NCBI GenBank assembly: GCA_002431395.1
Contig: DJEU01000002.1
Location: 56,398-94,568, forward strand
Direction of reading: 5' to 3'
Source: Lachnoclostridium sp. UBA5890
GTDB taxonomy: Bacteria > Bacillota > Clostridia > Lachnospirales > Lachnospiraceae
Length of the DNA: 38,171 bases
The position numbers were made by a program, and so were the translations under genes. The notes beneath the pieces were generated by a model. The model was not told where the DNA came from and searched no databases. It saw only the letters and a program-made list of their open reading frames with translations. Positions 1 through 9,214 of the stretch are shown in pieces; position 1 is the first letter of the stretch; every line of letters begins with the position of its first letter.

Positions 1-147
1 GGTTGTCAGATGACTTGGGCGGCTCCGCACACGTCATTTCTTGCTTTTTTCTTTTGGGGCGTGTGTCTGTCGGTGGTTGTCAGATGACTTGGGCGGCTCC
101 GCACACGCCATTTCTTGCTTTTTTCTTTGGTGCGTGTGCCTGTCGGT
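1..147. repeat. Two tandem copies of a ~74-bp repeat
   Basis: Two near-identical units run from 1 to 74 and from 75 to 147. Each begins GGTTGTCAGATGACTTGGGC and ends CTGTCGGT. They differ at a few positions, including a shortened G run in the second copy. A third start of the unit (GGTTGTC at 148) runs directly into the 53-bp repeat array. No open reading frame with a plausible start and ribosome binding site is visible here. The first copy begins at base 1, so the array may continue outside the window. Confidence 0.85.
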
Positions 148-151
148 GGTT

Positions 152-401
152 GTCATGCCACTAGCCACTTTTCCCGCTCCGGCATGACTTTTCCCAGCCC
201 CGCTGTCATGCCAAAAACCACTTTCCCTTCTCTGGCATGACTTTTCCCGGCACGCCTGTCATGCCACTAGCCACTTTTCCTTCTCCGGCATGACTTTTCC
301 CAACTCCGCCGTCATGCCCAAAGCCACTTTTTCCTCTCTGGCATGACTTTTCCCAACTCCGCCGTCATGCCAAAAGCCACTTTTCCTTCTCCGGCATGAC
401 A
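152..401. repeat. Five-copy 53-bp tandem repeat, each unit a hairpin
   Basis: Units start at 152, 205, 258, 311 and 364, exactly 53 bases apart, and the last is cut after its hairpin. Each unit opens with GTCATGCC and carries the inverted copy GGCATGAC about 20 bases later, so every unit can form an 8-9 bp stem. Between hairpins lies a pyrimidine-rich linker, TTTTCCCA followed by CNCCGCC. Copies differ mainly in the loop. The minus strand can be read as a 64-residue frame (453 to 259), but 53 is not a multiple of three, so the repeats encode different peptides. I treat this as non-coding. It lies downstream of prmA on the transcribed strand. Confidence 0.9.
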
Positions 402-515
402 CATACCCCCGTCCCCCACAGTATGTCCCCTTCAACCGTCCAGACTCCCACACCCTCTCAAAAAAAGGTCATTGCACCACCCCGGCGCAACAACCTATTT
501 CTCTCATATAACAAA

Positions 516-1538
516 TTATTTACAAACAAAACATACCCACTCTTTAATGGATGTCTTCTCTAAGATTGTAAATCCATTCTGCAAAAGTGCTGCCTCTACT
601 TCGTCCGCTTTTTCATCGATGATCCCCGATGAGATAAAGATTCCATTTTCTGCCATATGCGGACGGACGACCGCTGACAATGGGATGATAACATCTGCCA
701 GAATATTTGCGGTGACAATGTCATAACCGCCTCCGGCAAGTTCACTTAGTTTCTTCCCGTTGACCGAACGCTCCGTCGCCGTCGGTGCACTGAATGTATA
801 TGAGTGGTCTTTTGCAACATTTTCAATCAAGTCTCCGGCATACAATTGATATTGCTCCGGTTTCAGACCATTGATCTCCATATTTTCGCCTGCGACATCT
901 ACCGCCACTTCGTCAATGTCCGTCGCACAGGCAAAAGAAGCTCCCAACTTCAAAGCAGCGATGGCAAGGATTCCACTTCCGCAGCCGATGTCAAAAATGC
1001 GTTTGTCTTTGCAGCCCCATTTGGAGAGTGCTTGGATGCAAAGTTTTGTCGTCTCATGAGTTCCCGTTCCAAATGCAATCCCCGGATCAATTTCGACTAC
1101 AACATCTTTTTCCGGCGCATAGTCTTCTACACTTGTAGTCTCCCATGTTGGCTTGATTACGACATTGTCAGCTGCACGGAATGGCTTGAAAAATGTCTTC
1201 CAGTTATTGACCCAGTCCTTGTCCTCCGTTTCCGACAAACTGACCGTTCCTTTTCCAATGTTCGTGTAACTTTTGATCTCTTGGAAAATATTCTGCACCT
1301 GCATAATGACCGTATCCGGATTGCAGTTTTCCGGTTCCATATAAAAATGCACTTTGGCGGAGCCGTCATTTTCCTCCGGGTCCGGGAGAATATCTACATA
1401 CATCTGCCGCTTTTCCTCTTCCGTAAGCGGGATATGATCCTCAATCTCGATTCCCTCGACACCAATTTCATCCAGCATATAACTCAATATATCGACCGCA
1501 TCCGTGTGAGTTTCCAACGTAAAACGTATCCATTTCAT
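516..1538 (-). CDS. prmA: Ribosomal protein L11 methyltransferase PrmA
   Basis: This is a class I SAM-dependent methyltransferase that trimethylates ribosomal protein L11 in the cytoplasm. The protein is 340 residues. The N-terminal substrate-recognition domain (about 1-100) is followed by the family hallmark DPGIAFGTGTH (151-161), the SAM-binding loop DIGCGSGILAI (183-193) and the TANIL motif (276-280). Residues about 242-270 are an extra loop rich in Ser, Thr and Lys just before the TANIL strand, which makes the protein somewhat longer than most PrmA proteins (about 290-315). The ATG at 1538 has AAAGGAAG upstream. The gene starts only 17 bases after the last Mrp-like subunit gene, so it probably ends that operon. 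No terminator-like hairpin with a T run is evident before the 53-bp repeats. Confidence 0.95.
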   Translation of the reverse strand: MKWIRFTLETHTDAVDILSYMLDEIGVEGIEIEDHIPLTEEEKRQMYVDILPDPEENDGSAKVHFYMEPENCNPDTVIMQVQNIFQEIKSYTNIGKGTVSLSETEDKDWVNNWKTFFKPFRAADNVVIKPTWETTSVEDYAPEKDVVVEIDPGIAFGTGTHETTKLCIQALSKWGCKDKRIFDIGCGSGILAIAALKLGASFACATDIDEVAVDVAGENMEINGLKPEQYQLYAGDLIENVAKDHSYTFSAPTATERSVNGKKLSELAGGGYDIVTANILADVIIPLSAVVRPHMAENGIFISSGIIDEKADEVEAALLQNGFTILEKTSIKEWVCFVCK

Positions 1539-1555
1539 AATCTTTGTCTTCCTTT

Positions 1556-3337
1556 CTACATAACCTTAAGCAGATAAATGAGTGCCGCCATAAGTCCGAT
1601 GGCAAACATCATCAATCCAAATGACACACTGTAAAATACGAGCCGTGTCGTACGCGAAAATTCGGTACTTCCAACCGCAAACAAATCCCCGTAGGAATGC
1701 CGTTTTGGCACCGGTTTCTTCCGGATCTTCACCTGAACCACATAGATAACGCCGTCCACAAACCGACCAAGTCCATAGGCCAATGGGTGCTCGCGTTTCA
1801 CATGCGGTTTTTTCGGCCGCAGTACACTCTTCATCATTCCAATCGCAAATCCGTCGATAAGGCGGTCAAAAAGCCGTGAAAACAAGGCGCCTAAAAACGG
1901 CAGTAATTTCAGGAAAAATGGACGATAAACCAAATTTTCCAAGCCAAACCACGACGGAATCACCTCACGGCATACAAAACTGCCATCCTCTTTTTTCAAA
2001 AATGCGGCTTTTCGTACTATAACAGCATAAATAAGGATTCCGATAACGATGGAGATCATTGCTCCTTTTAACGTTTCAAAGGAAATAAAATATGCTGGTT
2101 CCAAAACAAGTCCCATAATACCGCCAGTTACGACAATAGCTGCCAATCCCCATAAACAGACCAGGACGAGAATAGACGGCCCTTTTTCCCTCGTCGTTTG
2201 CACCGGTTCGTCCACTTTATTGCAAAACAGTGCCACAAACAATTTTAACATATAAGCCACCGTCAATCCACCACAAAATAGGAAAATCCACTCCGCTGCA
2301 GGCATCATAAACCGAAAGAGCGATACTTCCATTAAACTCTCATGCATCATGGTCTTACTGATATATCCAGAAAACAATGGAACTCCGCCCATTCCGAGGG
2401 CTGCGATGGCAACCGGGATCTTCAGATACCATTTTTCGCGGATCACACCGCCGATCCGATTTAGATCCGTCGTGCCCGCCATCGCAAAGATCACACCAGC
2501 GACAGTAAACAGAATCAATTTAAAGATCGAATGGTTCGCAGCATGAAATACCATTCCATAGTAGCCCGTTGTTTCCCGCGAAAATGTACATATACTGATT
2601 CCAAACAAAATAAACCCAATCTGCGACATGGACGAATATGCGAGAAGTTTCTTCATATCCGTCGCAAAAAGAGCAAATGCTCCCCCGATAAACATTGTGC
2701 AGAGTGCCAGGATCATAAGCGTGACATTCCACGAGCGGTCTGCCTCAAACAAAGTAATTGTAATCAGCATAATTCCATAAACTCCGGTTTTTGACAATAG
2801 TGACGAAAGCAGCGTCGTTCCCACCGGCGGTGCCGCCGTATACGTATCCGGCAGCCAGGTATGAATCGGAAACATTCCGGCTTTCGCACCATATCCAAAT
2901 AAAAGACAGGCCCCCGCAATATAAAGATTGCGTTGAACTCCCGGATTATTCCGGTTAAACTGCCAGGCCATGCGGATACTCGTAAGATCCCAGCTGCTAA
3001 ATGTATAATCTAAAAGCATTAATCCATATAGCATGACCAATCCGCCGGCGATCCCATATGCCAGATAAGAAAATGCTGCCTTTTTCGCGTACGGGCTCTC
3101 GTCATTTGGCACATACGCAAATGACGCAAGCGTCATGATTTCAAAAAAACAAAACTGTTTCATCAGATTGGTTCCGGAAAGGAAAAATCCGACCGTCGCC
3201 ACAATCGTCAACAGGTAGAAAAACAAAAACCGTTTATTATGCGTTGACACCCGGAACTGCTGCGGCAGAGAGCACAACGTCACGATAGATGACACAATCG
3301 TAATCATCAAAAAGAAAACCGAAAATAAATTTATCAT
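1556..3337 (-). CDS. Complex I subunit 5 / MrpD-type proton-conducting membrane subunit (copy 4)
   Basis: This polytopic membrane protein of the NuoL/M/N-MrpA/D superfamily has 593 residues and about 14-15 hydrophobic segments. It carries the family signatures FFEIM (TM5 glutamate), GYGAKAGMFPIHTWLPD (TM7 lysine and the FP-H-WL loop), SLLSKTG (TM8 lysine) and NHSIFKLILF (a late lysine helix). Compared with its three paralogues it has a C-terminal extension of about 100 residues with basic segments and one last membrane helix, somewhat like the lateral part of NuoL-type subunits. I chose the ATG at 3337, 11 bases after AGGAGG. The GTG at 3349 overlaps that ribosome site. It should form part of a Na+/H+ translocating complex with its neighbours. 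No redox subunit is nearby. Confidence 0.88.
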   Translation of the reverse strand: MINLFSVFFLMITIVSSIVTLCSLPQQFRVSTHNKRFLFFYLLTIVATVGFFLSGTNLMKQFCFFEIMTLASFAYVPNDESPYAKKAAFSYLAYGIAGGLVMLYGLMLLDYTFSSWDLTSIRMAWQFNRNNPGVQRNLYIAGACLLFGYGAKAGMFPIHTWLPDTYTAAPPVGTTLLSSLLSKTGVYGIMLITITLFEADRSWNVTLMILALCTMFIGGAFALFATDMKKLLAYSSMSQIGFILFGISICTFSRETTGYYGMVFHAANHSIFKLILFTVAGVIFAMAGTTDLNRIGGVIREKWYLKIPVAIAALGMGGVPLFSGYISKTMMHESLMEVSLFRFMMPAAEWIFLFCGGLTVAYMLKLFVALFCNKVDEPVQTTREKGPSILVLVCLWGLAAIVVTGGIMGLVLEPAYFISFETLKGAMISIVIGILIYAVIVRKAAFLKKEDGSFVCREVIPSWFGLENLVYRPFFLKLLPFLGALFSRLFDRLIDGFAIGMMKSVLRPKKPHVKREHPLAYGLGRFVDGVIYVVQVKIRKKPVPKRHSYGDLFAVGSTEFSRTTRLVFYSVSFGLMMFAIGLMAALIYLLKVM

Positions 3338-3352
3338 TTGTCCATCCACCTC

Positions 3353-4831
3353 CTAAAGCAAGCCATTGGCAACCCAAGTAAAAAAGGTCATAAGCGGCTT
3401 CGAATACAATCCAAATACAACGATCAATATCGCAAAAAGAACCATTGGCACTTTCATCTGCCAGCCCGGATCACATTTTATTTTCCCATCGTCATCCGTC
3501 GGTTCGACCAAATAGGCTTTTCCTAAAATTGTAAAAATATAGATTGCCGTCAAAAAGGCAGACAACACCAGAATTAAAATCAGATACGGTGCCAGCCAGT
3601 TTCCCTTTTGATAGGCATCTACCGCTGCCGTCGCAATGTTCCATTTACTGATAAATCCGGTAAGCGGCGGGATTCCGATCAGTGCAATTCCTGCCACACT
3701 CATACAGCCAAATACCACCGGCATCTTTTTTGCCAAACCGGCAATCTCATAAATATAATGTTTCCCGGTCTGATGCATGATCGCACCGACGGCAAAGAAA
3801 AGCGAAATCTTCATAATTCCGTGGAAAATCATATGCGTCAATCCGCCAATCATTCCCATTGGAGTCATCAATAAAAATCCAAACAAAATATACGACAAAT
3901 TACTTGCCGTCGAATAGGCAAAACGCCGTTTCAAATGCTGCTCTTTGACGGCATTGGAAGAGCAGAATAAAATAGAAATTCCTACCAGTCCAAGCACCAT
4001 ATACTGCGCCGGCGTTCCCCGTAAAAAGGACGTTCCAAAAATATAATACGTGATGCGCAGTATCGCAAAGGCACCGGATTTTACCACGGCAACCGCATGT
4101 AAAAGTGCCGTCACCGGCGTCGGCGCCACCGAAGCCGTCGGCAGCCATCCGTGCAGCGGAAACAATGCCGCTTTTACACCAAATCCAAGCACCATACAGA
4201 CAAAAACAGCCTGCAGTAGTGGTTCATGTCCACTTACCTTCGTCATATCCAGCACACCGCCAAAAGTAAAATTCATGCTCGTTCCATAGCGGAGAATAAA
4301 GATAAATCCAATAAACGCAAACGCCGCTCCACCGATTGAATAATACGCATATTTTCGTCCGGCATATCGTGCTTCCGAGGTCATTGTGTGCATGACAAGC
4401 GGAATCGTAACCAGCGTCAGCATTTCATAAAACATATACATTGTCATCAAATTGGCAGACATTGCTATTCCAAGTGTAATTCCATATGTCATCGTGTAAA
4501 AAGAGAAGAAACGGTTTTCCCCTTTTTCCCCGTGCATATATTCAAACGCATAAAGCGAAGCAAATGGCCATAATGTACTGACAAGGGCAGCAAACACCAT
4601 GCCTGCACCGTCCAAATGCACCGAAACTTCCAATATACCGGCGAGATTAATAAGCCGCGTATAGGATGCCGGGTGCAAAAGCAGCGAAGTCCACATCAAA
4701 ATCGACGTTGCGATCACGATGCATTCCACATAAATATTTCTCTGTCGCCGCCGTTTCCACGGAAAGAGAGGAAGTACGGCTCCTCCCAGGATCGGCAGCA
4801 CAATTGGTAAAACTAACAATAACACATTCAT
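3353..4831 (-). CDS. Complex I subunit 5 / MrpD-type membrane subunit (copy 3)
   Basis: This 492-residue polytopic membrane protein belongs to the proton-conducting antiporter family. Visible signatures are MFYEMLTL (TM5 glutamate), GFGVKAALFPLHGWLPT (TM7 lysine with FP-H-WL), AVVKSG (TM8 lysine), KRRFAYSTASNLSY and FHGIMKISLFF. All charged residues usually needed for ion transfer therefore appear present. The ATG at 4831 follows a purine-rich stretch with GGTG. Its stop lies about 15 bases before the copy 4 start, so the two are likely translated from one message. It is clearly divergent from the other three copies in loops and termini, which argues for separate subunits rather than a recent duplication. 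Confidence 0.88.
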   Translation of the reverse strand: MNVLLLVLPIVLPILGGAVLPLFPWKRRRQRNIYVECIVIATSILMWTSLLLHPASYTRLINLAGILEVSVHLDGAGMVFAALVSTLWPFASLYAFEYMHGEKGENRFFSFYTMTYGITLGIAMSANLMTMYMFYEMLTLVTIPLVMHTMTSEARYAGRKYAYYSIGGAAFAFIGFIFILRYGTSMNFTFGGVLDMTKVSGHEPLLQAVFVCMVLGFGVKAALFPLHGWLPTASVAPTPVTALLHAVAVVKSGAFAILRITYYIFGTSFLRGTPAQYMVLGLVGISILFCSSNAVKEQHLKRRFAYSTASNLSYILFGFLLMTPMGMIGGLTHMIFHGIMKISLFFAVGAIMHQTGKHYIYEIAGLAKKMPVVFGCMSVAGIALIGIPPLTGFISKWNIATAAVDAYQKGNWLAPYLILILVLSAFLTAIYIFTILGKAYLVEPTDDDGKIKCDPGWQMKVPMVLFAILIVVFGLYSKPLMTFFTWVANGLL

Positions 4832-4856
4832 TTTTTCACCACGTTCCCCTCTCTTC

Positions 4857-6326
4857 TTATATAATCTCTTTTACAATATCTTCCAAGCCATGAATCAGCG
4901 GTCCATTGAAGATTCCAAGCAAAAGTGCCAGCGCCGCCAGAATCACCATCGGAATGACCATTTTCCAATCTTCTTTTACCCGCTCTTCCTTTTCCGGTCT
5001 GTCATAAAAGGCATGGACGCTAACCGTTAAAAGGTAGCCGGCTGTCAAAAGCGCACTCACAAGAAGCACAACCGGTCCCGCGATCTTTGCTACACGAATT
5101 TCTGAAAAAAGAGCACCTGTACCCAATTTCCATTTACTGACAAATCCACTAAATGGCGGAATTCCCACAAGGGCAAGGGAAGCAAGTGTGAAGCAGACCA
5201 TTGTAACCGGCATCCGCTTCCCGATTCCACGATATTCTTCTACCCTTGTAGTCCCGGTTTCATGAATCACCGCACCGGCACAGAGGAAGAGATTATTTTT
5301 AATGACTGAATGGTAGATCACATGCAATAATGCCCCGATAAGGCCCGCCGGCTGCAACAGCATGATTCCAAACAGAATATAAGAAACCTGGCTTACCGTC
5401 GAATACGCAAGCCGCCGTTTCATGATCTTTTCCTTATAAGCCAGCATGGATCCCATAAATATCGTAAGCAGTGCCAAAATGATCACGATATACTGCACAA
5501 AAGACTTCCATAGGAAATCTGCTCCCGCGATATAATAAACGACACGAAGAATGGCGATAACACCCATTTTCGTATTGACTCCTGACAAAATCGCACTCGC
5601 CGGCGCCGGAGCGACCGGATGTGCCGTAGAAAGCCAGCCATGAAGCGGAAACATGCCCGCTTTGGAACCAAACCCGATGATCATCCCTAAAACAGCGAGC
5701 TGAAGTGTCATTTCATGCCCCGCAATCGCTGCGTGCGTAAAATTTCCACCCGGTGTAAAGGCGATCGACGGCGTCAACTGGTAAATGTAAAAGAACCCGA
5801 TCAGTCCCAAAAAGGCACCTGCGATCGAATAAAATACATATTTGTATCCGGCAGCGATGGCTTCTTTCGTCTGCGCATGAATCACGTAGCCGATCGTCGC
5901 CAGCGTCATTCCTTCGTAAAAGAGGTACATTGTCACCAGATTTCCGGCACTTGTAATTCCCATAAGCATTCCAAATGTCATCAGATGACACCCCAGAAAA
6001 CGTACGCCCTTTTTATCCCCTTTCATATAGGAAAAGGTGTATAGCGTAACCAAAATCCATATAAATACTACGAGTGTAGAAAAAACAGCACCCAAATCAT
6101 CCAGATTCAATAAGATTGGGATGTCTTCCTTCAATTTCCAAATTGTAACTGCCGGACTTTTTTCATATAAATTGATTCCGTGAAATACTGCCGTCAAAAG
6201 AACGATTCCCATCACAGCCACAGATAGTTTTTTTGTAATTCCTTCCTGCCATTTATGTCCGGCCGTTGCCAGTAAAAATAATACAAACCCACTGATCAGT
6301 GGTAAAAATATCGGTATTGTCAGCAT
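4857..6326 (-). CDS. Complex I subunit 5 / MrpD-type membrane subunit (copy 2)
   Basis: This is a 489-residue polytopic membrane protein. Family signatures are LFYEGMTLATIG (TM5 glutamate), GFGSKAGMFPLHGWLST (TM7 lysine), SGVNTKMG (TM8 lysine), KRRLAYSTVSQVSY and YHSVIKNNLFL. The start ATG at 6326 follows AGAGGGGAAGAA, a good ribosome site. It is 38 bases downstream of copy 1 and 25 bases upstream of copy 3 in the same direction. The function inferred from the family is Na+ or H+ translocation in a Mrp- or Mbh-like assembly. Which ion is moved cannot be read from the sequence. Confidence 0.88.
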   Translation of the reverse strand: MLTIPIFLPLISGFVLFLLATAGHKWQEGITKKLSVAVMGIVLLTAVFHGINLYEKSPAVTIWKLKEDIPILLNLDDLGAVFSTLVVFIWILVTLYTFSYMKGDKKGVRFLGCHLMTFGMLMGITSAGNLVTMYLFYEGMTLATIGYVIHAQTKEAIAAGYKYVFYSIAGAFLGLIGFFYIYQLTPSIAFTPGGNFTHAAIAGHEMTLQLAVLGMIIGFGSKAGMFPLHGWLSTAHPVAPAPASAILSGVNTKMGVIAILRVVYYIAGADFLWKSFVQYIVIILALLTIFMGSMLAYKEKIMKRRLAYSTVSQVSYILFGIMLLQPAGLIGALLHVIYHSVIKNNLFLCAGAVIHETGTTRVEEYRGIGKRMPVTMVCFTLASLALVGIPPFSGFVSKWKLGTGALFSEIRVAKIAGPVVLLVSALLTAGYLLTVSVHAFYDRPEKEERVKEDWKMVIPMVILAALALLLGIFNGPLIHGLEDIVKEII

Positions 6327-6364
6327 TTCTTCCCCTCTTTCTCTCGTTGACTATAAACATTGCT

Positions 6365-7852
6365 CTATGAAAACATCTGCACCCCTGCTGCAATCGCTTC
6401 CCAGACAAGGTTGGAACCGATTCCCAAAAACAGGTTTAATCCAACAAACACAAGAATGGCTGCGACATATGGCACTCCATTCTTCATACTGCCCTTTTTA
6501 TCCGGTGCCGGGGTGTAAATTGTCATTACCGTATGCAGGAAATATACCGCATTGAGAATCGTACTGATTGCCAGCGCGATCATTGCGATCCACATTTTTT
6601 CCGGTCCGGCTTCCAATGCACCCATCGCAAAATATACTTTGGATGTAAATCCGGCAAACAACGGAATTCCGACCATTGACAACGCACCCACAGCAAATCC
6701 CGCGCCGGCAGCCACATTGCGGTAGCCTGCTCCTTTTAAATCCTCAAATAATTTGCTGTCGTCGGAAACTTCGGACAATCCCCTTGCTGAGATAAACAGC
6801 ATGGATTTGGAAGCAGCATGCGAAATAATATGAAAAATTGCCGCAAGCATCCCGGTTTTTGTCCCAATTCCGATTCCCATATAAATGTATCCAATCTGTG
6901 CCACTGAAGAATACGCGATCATTCGGCGGATATCCACCTGCCGTATTGCACGGATGGAGCCAAGGATCATTCCCAGCACACCGAGGACAAACAGCAGATT
7001 TCCGACATGATGCATTTCGATCACATCAATCCCGATCACGCGGTAAAATATTTTCAAAAGTAAAAAAATATAACTTTTTGACACCAGACTTGACAATATG
7101 GCACTTGAAGATGCCGTGCCATAACTGTAGGCATCCGGCAGCCAGCTGTGAAACGGAAACAGCGCCGACTTGATCGCCAGTCCTACGCACATGAGCACAA
7201 TGACTACCGTAAGCGGCATCGTATACTGACCATTTGCATTCAACGCAGCTACCGTCTCTTTCATATTGGACATTAGAAGATGCCCGGTAATGCCGTAAAG
7301 CATCGATATTCCGATCAGAATCAGTCCGGAACCGATCAGACTCATGATCATATATTTGGTCGCCGCTACGAGTGTATGCCCGGTTTCGCGGATCAAAATC
7401 AGTCCCCCCGCTGCGATCGTATTGATCTCGATAAACACATACGCCGTAAACATATCATTCGTGTAGATCAGAGCCAAAAGGGAGCTCATCATCAGATTTA
7501 CGAGTACATAAAACAGATTCTGTTTTGTCTCTGCGATGTCCCTTGCGATATATTTTCCTCCGCCGACAACCGACAAAAGCATGATCAGACAAAATACAAC
7601 TGCCATCACGCCTTCTAAAATACCGACGCGGATCTCATTGCCCCACGGTGCCGGGAAATGCCCCATCATATAGACATATGGTTCGCCCGTGCCAAGGACA
7701 AATGCCAGCACGCAGCCGGACATCGCAAGAAGTACAGTCAGCAGTGTAAGTGTCCACACCCGCGCCTTCTTTGCCGGAAGTACCGAAGAAATCACGCCGC
7801 TTGCCAGACACATGATAATATTCATAAATGGAAAATTTTGCACCAGATTCAT
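6365..7852 (-). CDS. Complex I subunit 5 / MrpD-type membrane subunit (copy 1)
   Basis: This is a 495-residue polytopic membrane protein. Signatures are YVFIEINTIAAGG (TM5 glutamate), GLAIKSALFPFHSWLPDAY (TM7 lysine with FP-H-WLPDAY), SLVSKSY (TM8 lysine), RRMIAYSSVAQIGYI and SHAASKSMLF. Of the four paralogues it is the one placed directly after mnhC, the usual position of MrpD/MnhD, so it is the best candidate for the canonical D subunit. The ATG at 7852 follows GAGAGGAG by about 13 bases, and the gene starts 5 bases after the mnhC stop. Confidence 0.9.
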   Translation of the reverse strand: MNLVQNFPFMNIIMCLASGVISSVLPAKKARVWTLTLLTVLLAMSGCVLAFVLGTGEPYVYMMGHFPAPWGNEIRVGILEGVMAVVFCLIMLLSVVGGGKYIARDIAETKQNLFYVLVNLMMSSLLALIYTNDMFTAYVFIEINTIAAGGLILIRETGHTLVAATKYMIMSLIGSGLILIGISMLYGITGHLLMSNMKETVAALNANGQYTMPLTVVIVLMCVGLAIKSALFPFHSWLPDAYSYGTASSSAILSSLVSKSYIFLLLKIFYRVIGIDVIEMHHVGNLLFVLGVLGMILGSIRAIRQVDIRRMIAYSSVAQIGYIYMGIGIGTKTGMLAAIFHIISHAASKSMLFISARGLSEVSDDSKLFEDLKGAGYRNVAAGAGFAVGALSMVGIPLFAGFTSKVYFAMGALEAGPEKMWIAMIALAISTILNAVYFLHTVMTIYTPAPDKKGSMKNGVPYVAAILVFVGLNLFLGIGSNLVWEAIAAGVQMFS

Positions 7853-7857
7853 GAATC

Positions 7858-8226
7858 TTATATCTCCTCTCTCTTTGCGCTAAGTGCGATTTCATCGATA
7901 TCCAATGTTCCATAACGTTTATACAGTCTCACCGTGATGGCGAGCATCAGTGCCGTGACACTGACTGACACAACGATTCCCGTCAATACCAGTCCGCTTG
8001 GAATCGGATTGACATATGTCTCTACCCGCAGATCGTCATTGACAACAATCGGAGCAAGCCGTCCCACAATATACCCCTTCGATGTCAAAAACAGATAGAT
8101 CGCTGTATCCATAATATTAAATCCCATAATTTTTTTGATCATATTTTTATGAAGCAGCAATGTCGTAAGTCCGATTCCAAAGAGAATCACGGCAGCCGTC
8201 TCATAATAATTGGTAAATAATGTCAT
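7858..8226 (-). CDS. mnhC: Mrp antiporter subunit C (NuoK-like)
   Basis: This small three-helix membrane protein of 122 residues belongs to the MnhC/MrpC/NuoK family. It starts MTLFTNYYETAAVILFGIGL and carries the second helix motif IKKIMGFNIMDTAIYLF and the third helix segment PSGLVLTGIVVSVSVTAL, which match the family pattern. I use the ATG at 8226, one base after the stop of the preceding gene and downstream of GGAAAGGGGAAA. The longer reading frame to 8283 would overlap the preceding gene heavily. In Mrp and complex I assemblies this subunit joins the antiporter-like subunits to the rest of the membrane arm. Confidence 0.88.
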   Translation of the reverse strand: MTLFTNYYETAAVILFGIGLTTLLLHKNMIKKIMGFNIMDTAIYLFLTSKGYIVGRLAPIVVNDDLRVETYVNPIPSGLVLTGIVVSVSVTALMLAITVRLYKRYGTLDIDEIALSAKREEI

Positions 8227-8227
8227 C

Positions 8228-9214
8228 TTATCCAATTTCCCCTTTCCGAAACAACGAATAGAATCCATACATCGTGCACGCAACGACCATTCCCACGCAG
8301 ATATTTAACGGCAAGATCAGTCCTCCACTCACGATTGCGCCCGGAATCCCCTTGGGAATCCCACTTTCCAGATGATTGGCTCCGGTAAAAAATGAATAGC
8401 TTTTCGCCGCCGAGTAAAACAAAAGTGCTGCGACCGTAATGATCGAATAGGTCTTTCGCGTAAAGAAACGGTCAGTCTGCTCAAAGCCAAACGCATTTGC
8501 CATGAGAATCAGCCCCGCTCCGATGATCGCACCGCCGGAAAATCCGCCGCCCGGGGACAAATGTCCATTTAGCACGATGTAAATTCCAAAGATGAGGATA
8601 AACGGCGTCAGTAACTTCGCTGCCATACGCAGGATCGGATCCTCCGTCTTTTTGGGCTTTCTCCGAATTTCCTGATTCCGTTTGCTCTTCGAATCGAGAC
8701 GAAGAAGAATCATTACACAAGTCGCCGCGATAAACAGCACATGCGACTCGCCCAATGTGTCAAAAGCACGGTAATCAAGAATCATGCCGGCGACAATATT
8801 CGTCGCTCCGGTTTCCTCCAGCCCTTTTGTAATATAACGGCTGACTACTTCATTCGACGTCGGATTGTCTTTTGCCCCAAACGTCGGCAATTGATTTACC
8901 GTCAGCAAAAGCACTGTGATGAGTGCCAGACAAAACAAGACCGCCACACAGTTGTATATTCTCCGGAACCATTGAAACCCTCTTGTCTGCGGCCATTTTT
9001 CATACCGCTTATAAAGCTCTTTTCTTGACATTCTGTGCGGTTTGGCAGCAATTTGTTCTACTTCTGTAGTCTCTTTATCTGCCTCATTTTTTAAAAACGA
9101 CGTATGATTTTCAAAAATATCTTCATACTCATGTTTTTCCACGCGTTCTCCATCGACAAAACGCTGTAATTTCCGCCACCAGCCATTTTCATAATTTTCC
9201 CTTTTTTTACTCAT
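8228..9214 (-). CDS. MbhE-like domain fused to Mrp subunit B
   Basis: This is a 328-residue membrane protein with three parts. Residues about 1-80 are a hydrophilic, charged N-terminus. A first helix (VAVLFCLALITVLLLTV) leads into NQLPTFG and a second helix pair ending LGESHVLFIAATCVMILL, the layout of MbhE or the C-terminal end of MrpA. From about residue 190 comes an MnhB/MrpB domain with the hallmark LNGHLSPGGGFSGGAI. The gene overlaps the mbhD-like gene by four bases (ATGA) and has GAGGGGGAGGAC upstream. A single chain carrying both parts replaces separate MbhE and MbhF/MnhB proteins. The long soluble N-terminus is unusual for either family. Confidence 0.85.
   Translation of the reverse strand: MSKKRENYENGWWRKLQRFVDGERVEKHEYEDIFENHTSFLKNEADKETTEVEQIAAKPHRMSRKELYKRYEKWPQTRGFQWFRRIYNCVAVLFCLALITVLLLTVNQLPTFGAKDNPTSNEVVSRYITKGLEETGATNIVAGMILDYRAFDTLGESHVLFIAATCVMILLRLDSKSKRNQEIRRKPKKTEDPILRMAAKLLTPFILIFGIYIVLNGHLSPGGGFSGGAIIGAGLILMANAFGFEQTDRFFTRKTYSIITVAALLFYSAAKSYSFFTGANHLESGIPKGIPGAIVSGGLILPLNICVGMVVACTMYGFYSLFRKGEIG

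Noticed and set aside
152..401. CRISPR-like array
   Set aside because: Units are contiguous 53-mers with no unique spacers between conserved repeats and no cas genes nearby.
259..453. 64-residue minus-strand open frame over the 53-bp repeats
   Set aside because: It is made of repeat units in shifting frames, has no clear ribosome site, and is best explained as repeat DNA.
804..1577. 257-residue plus-strand open frame opposite prmA
   Set aside because: It is a shadow of prmA, with no ribosome site and no recognisable motif.
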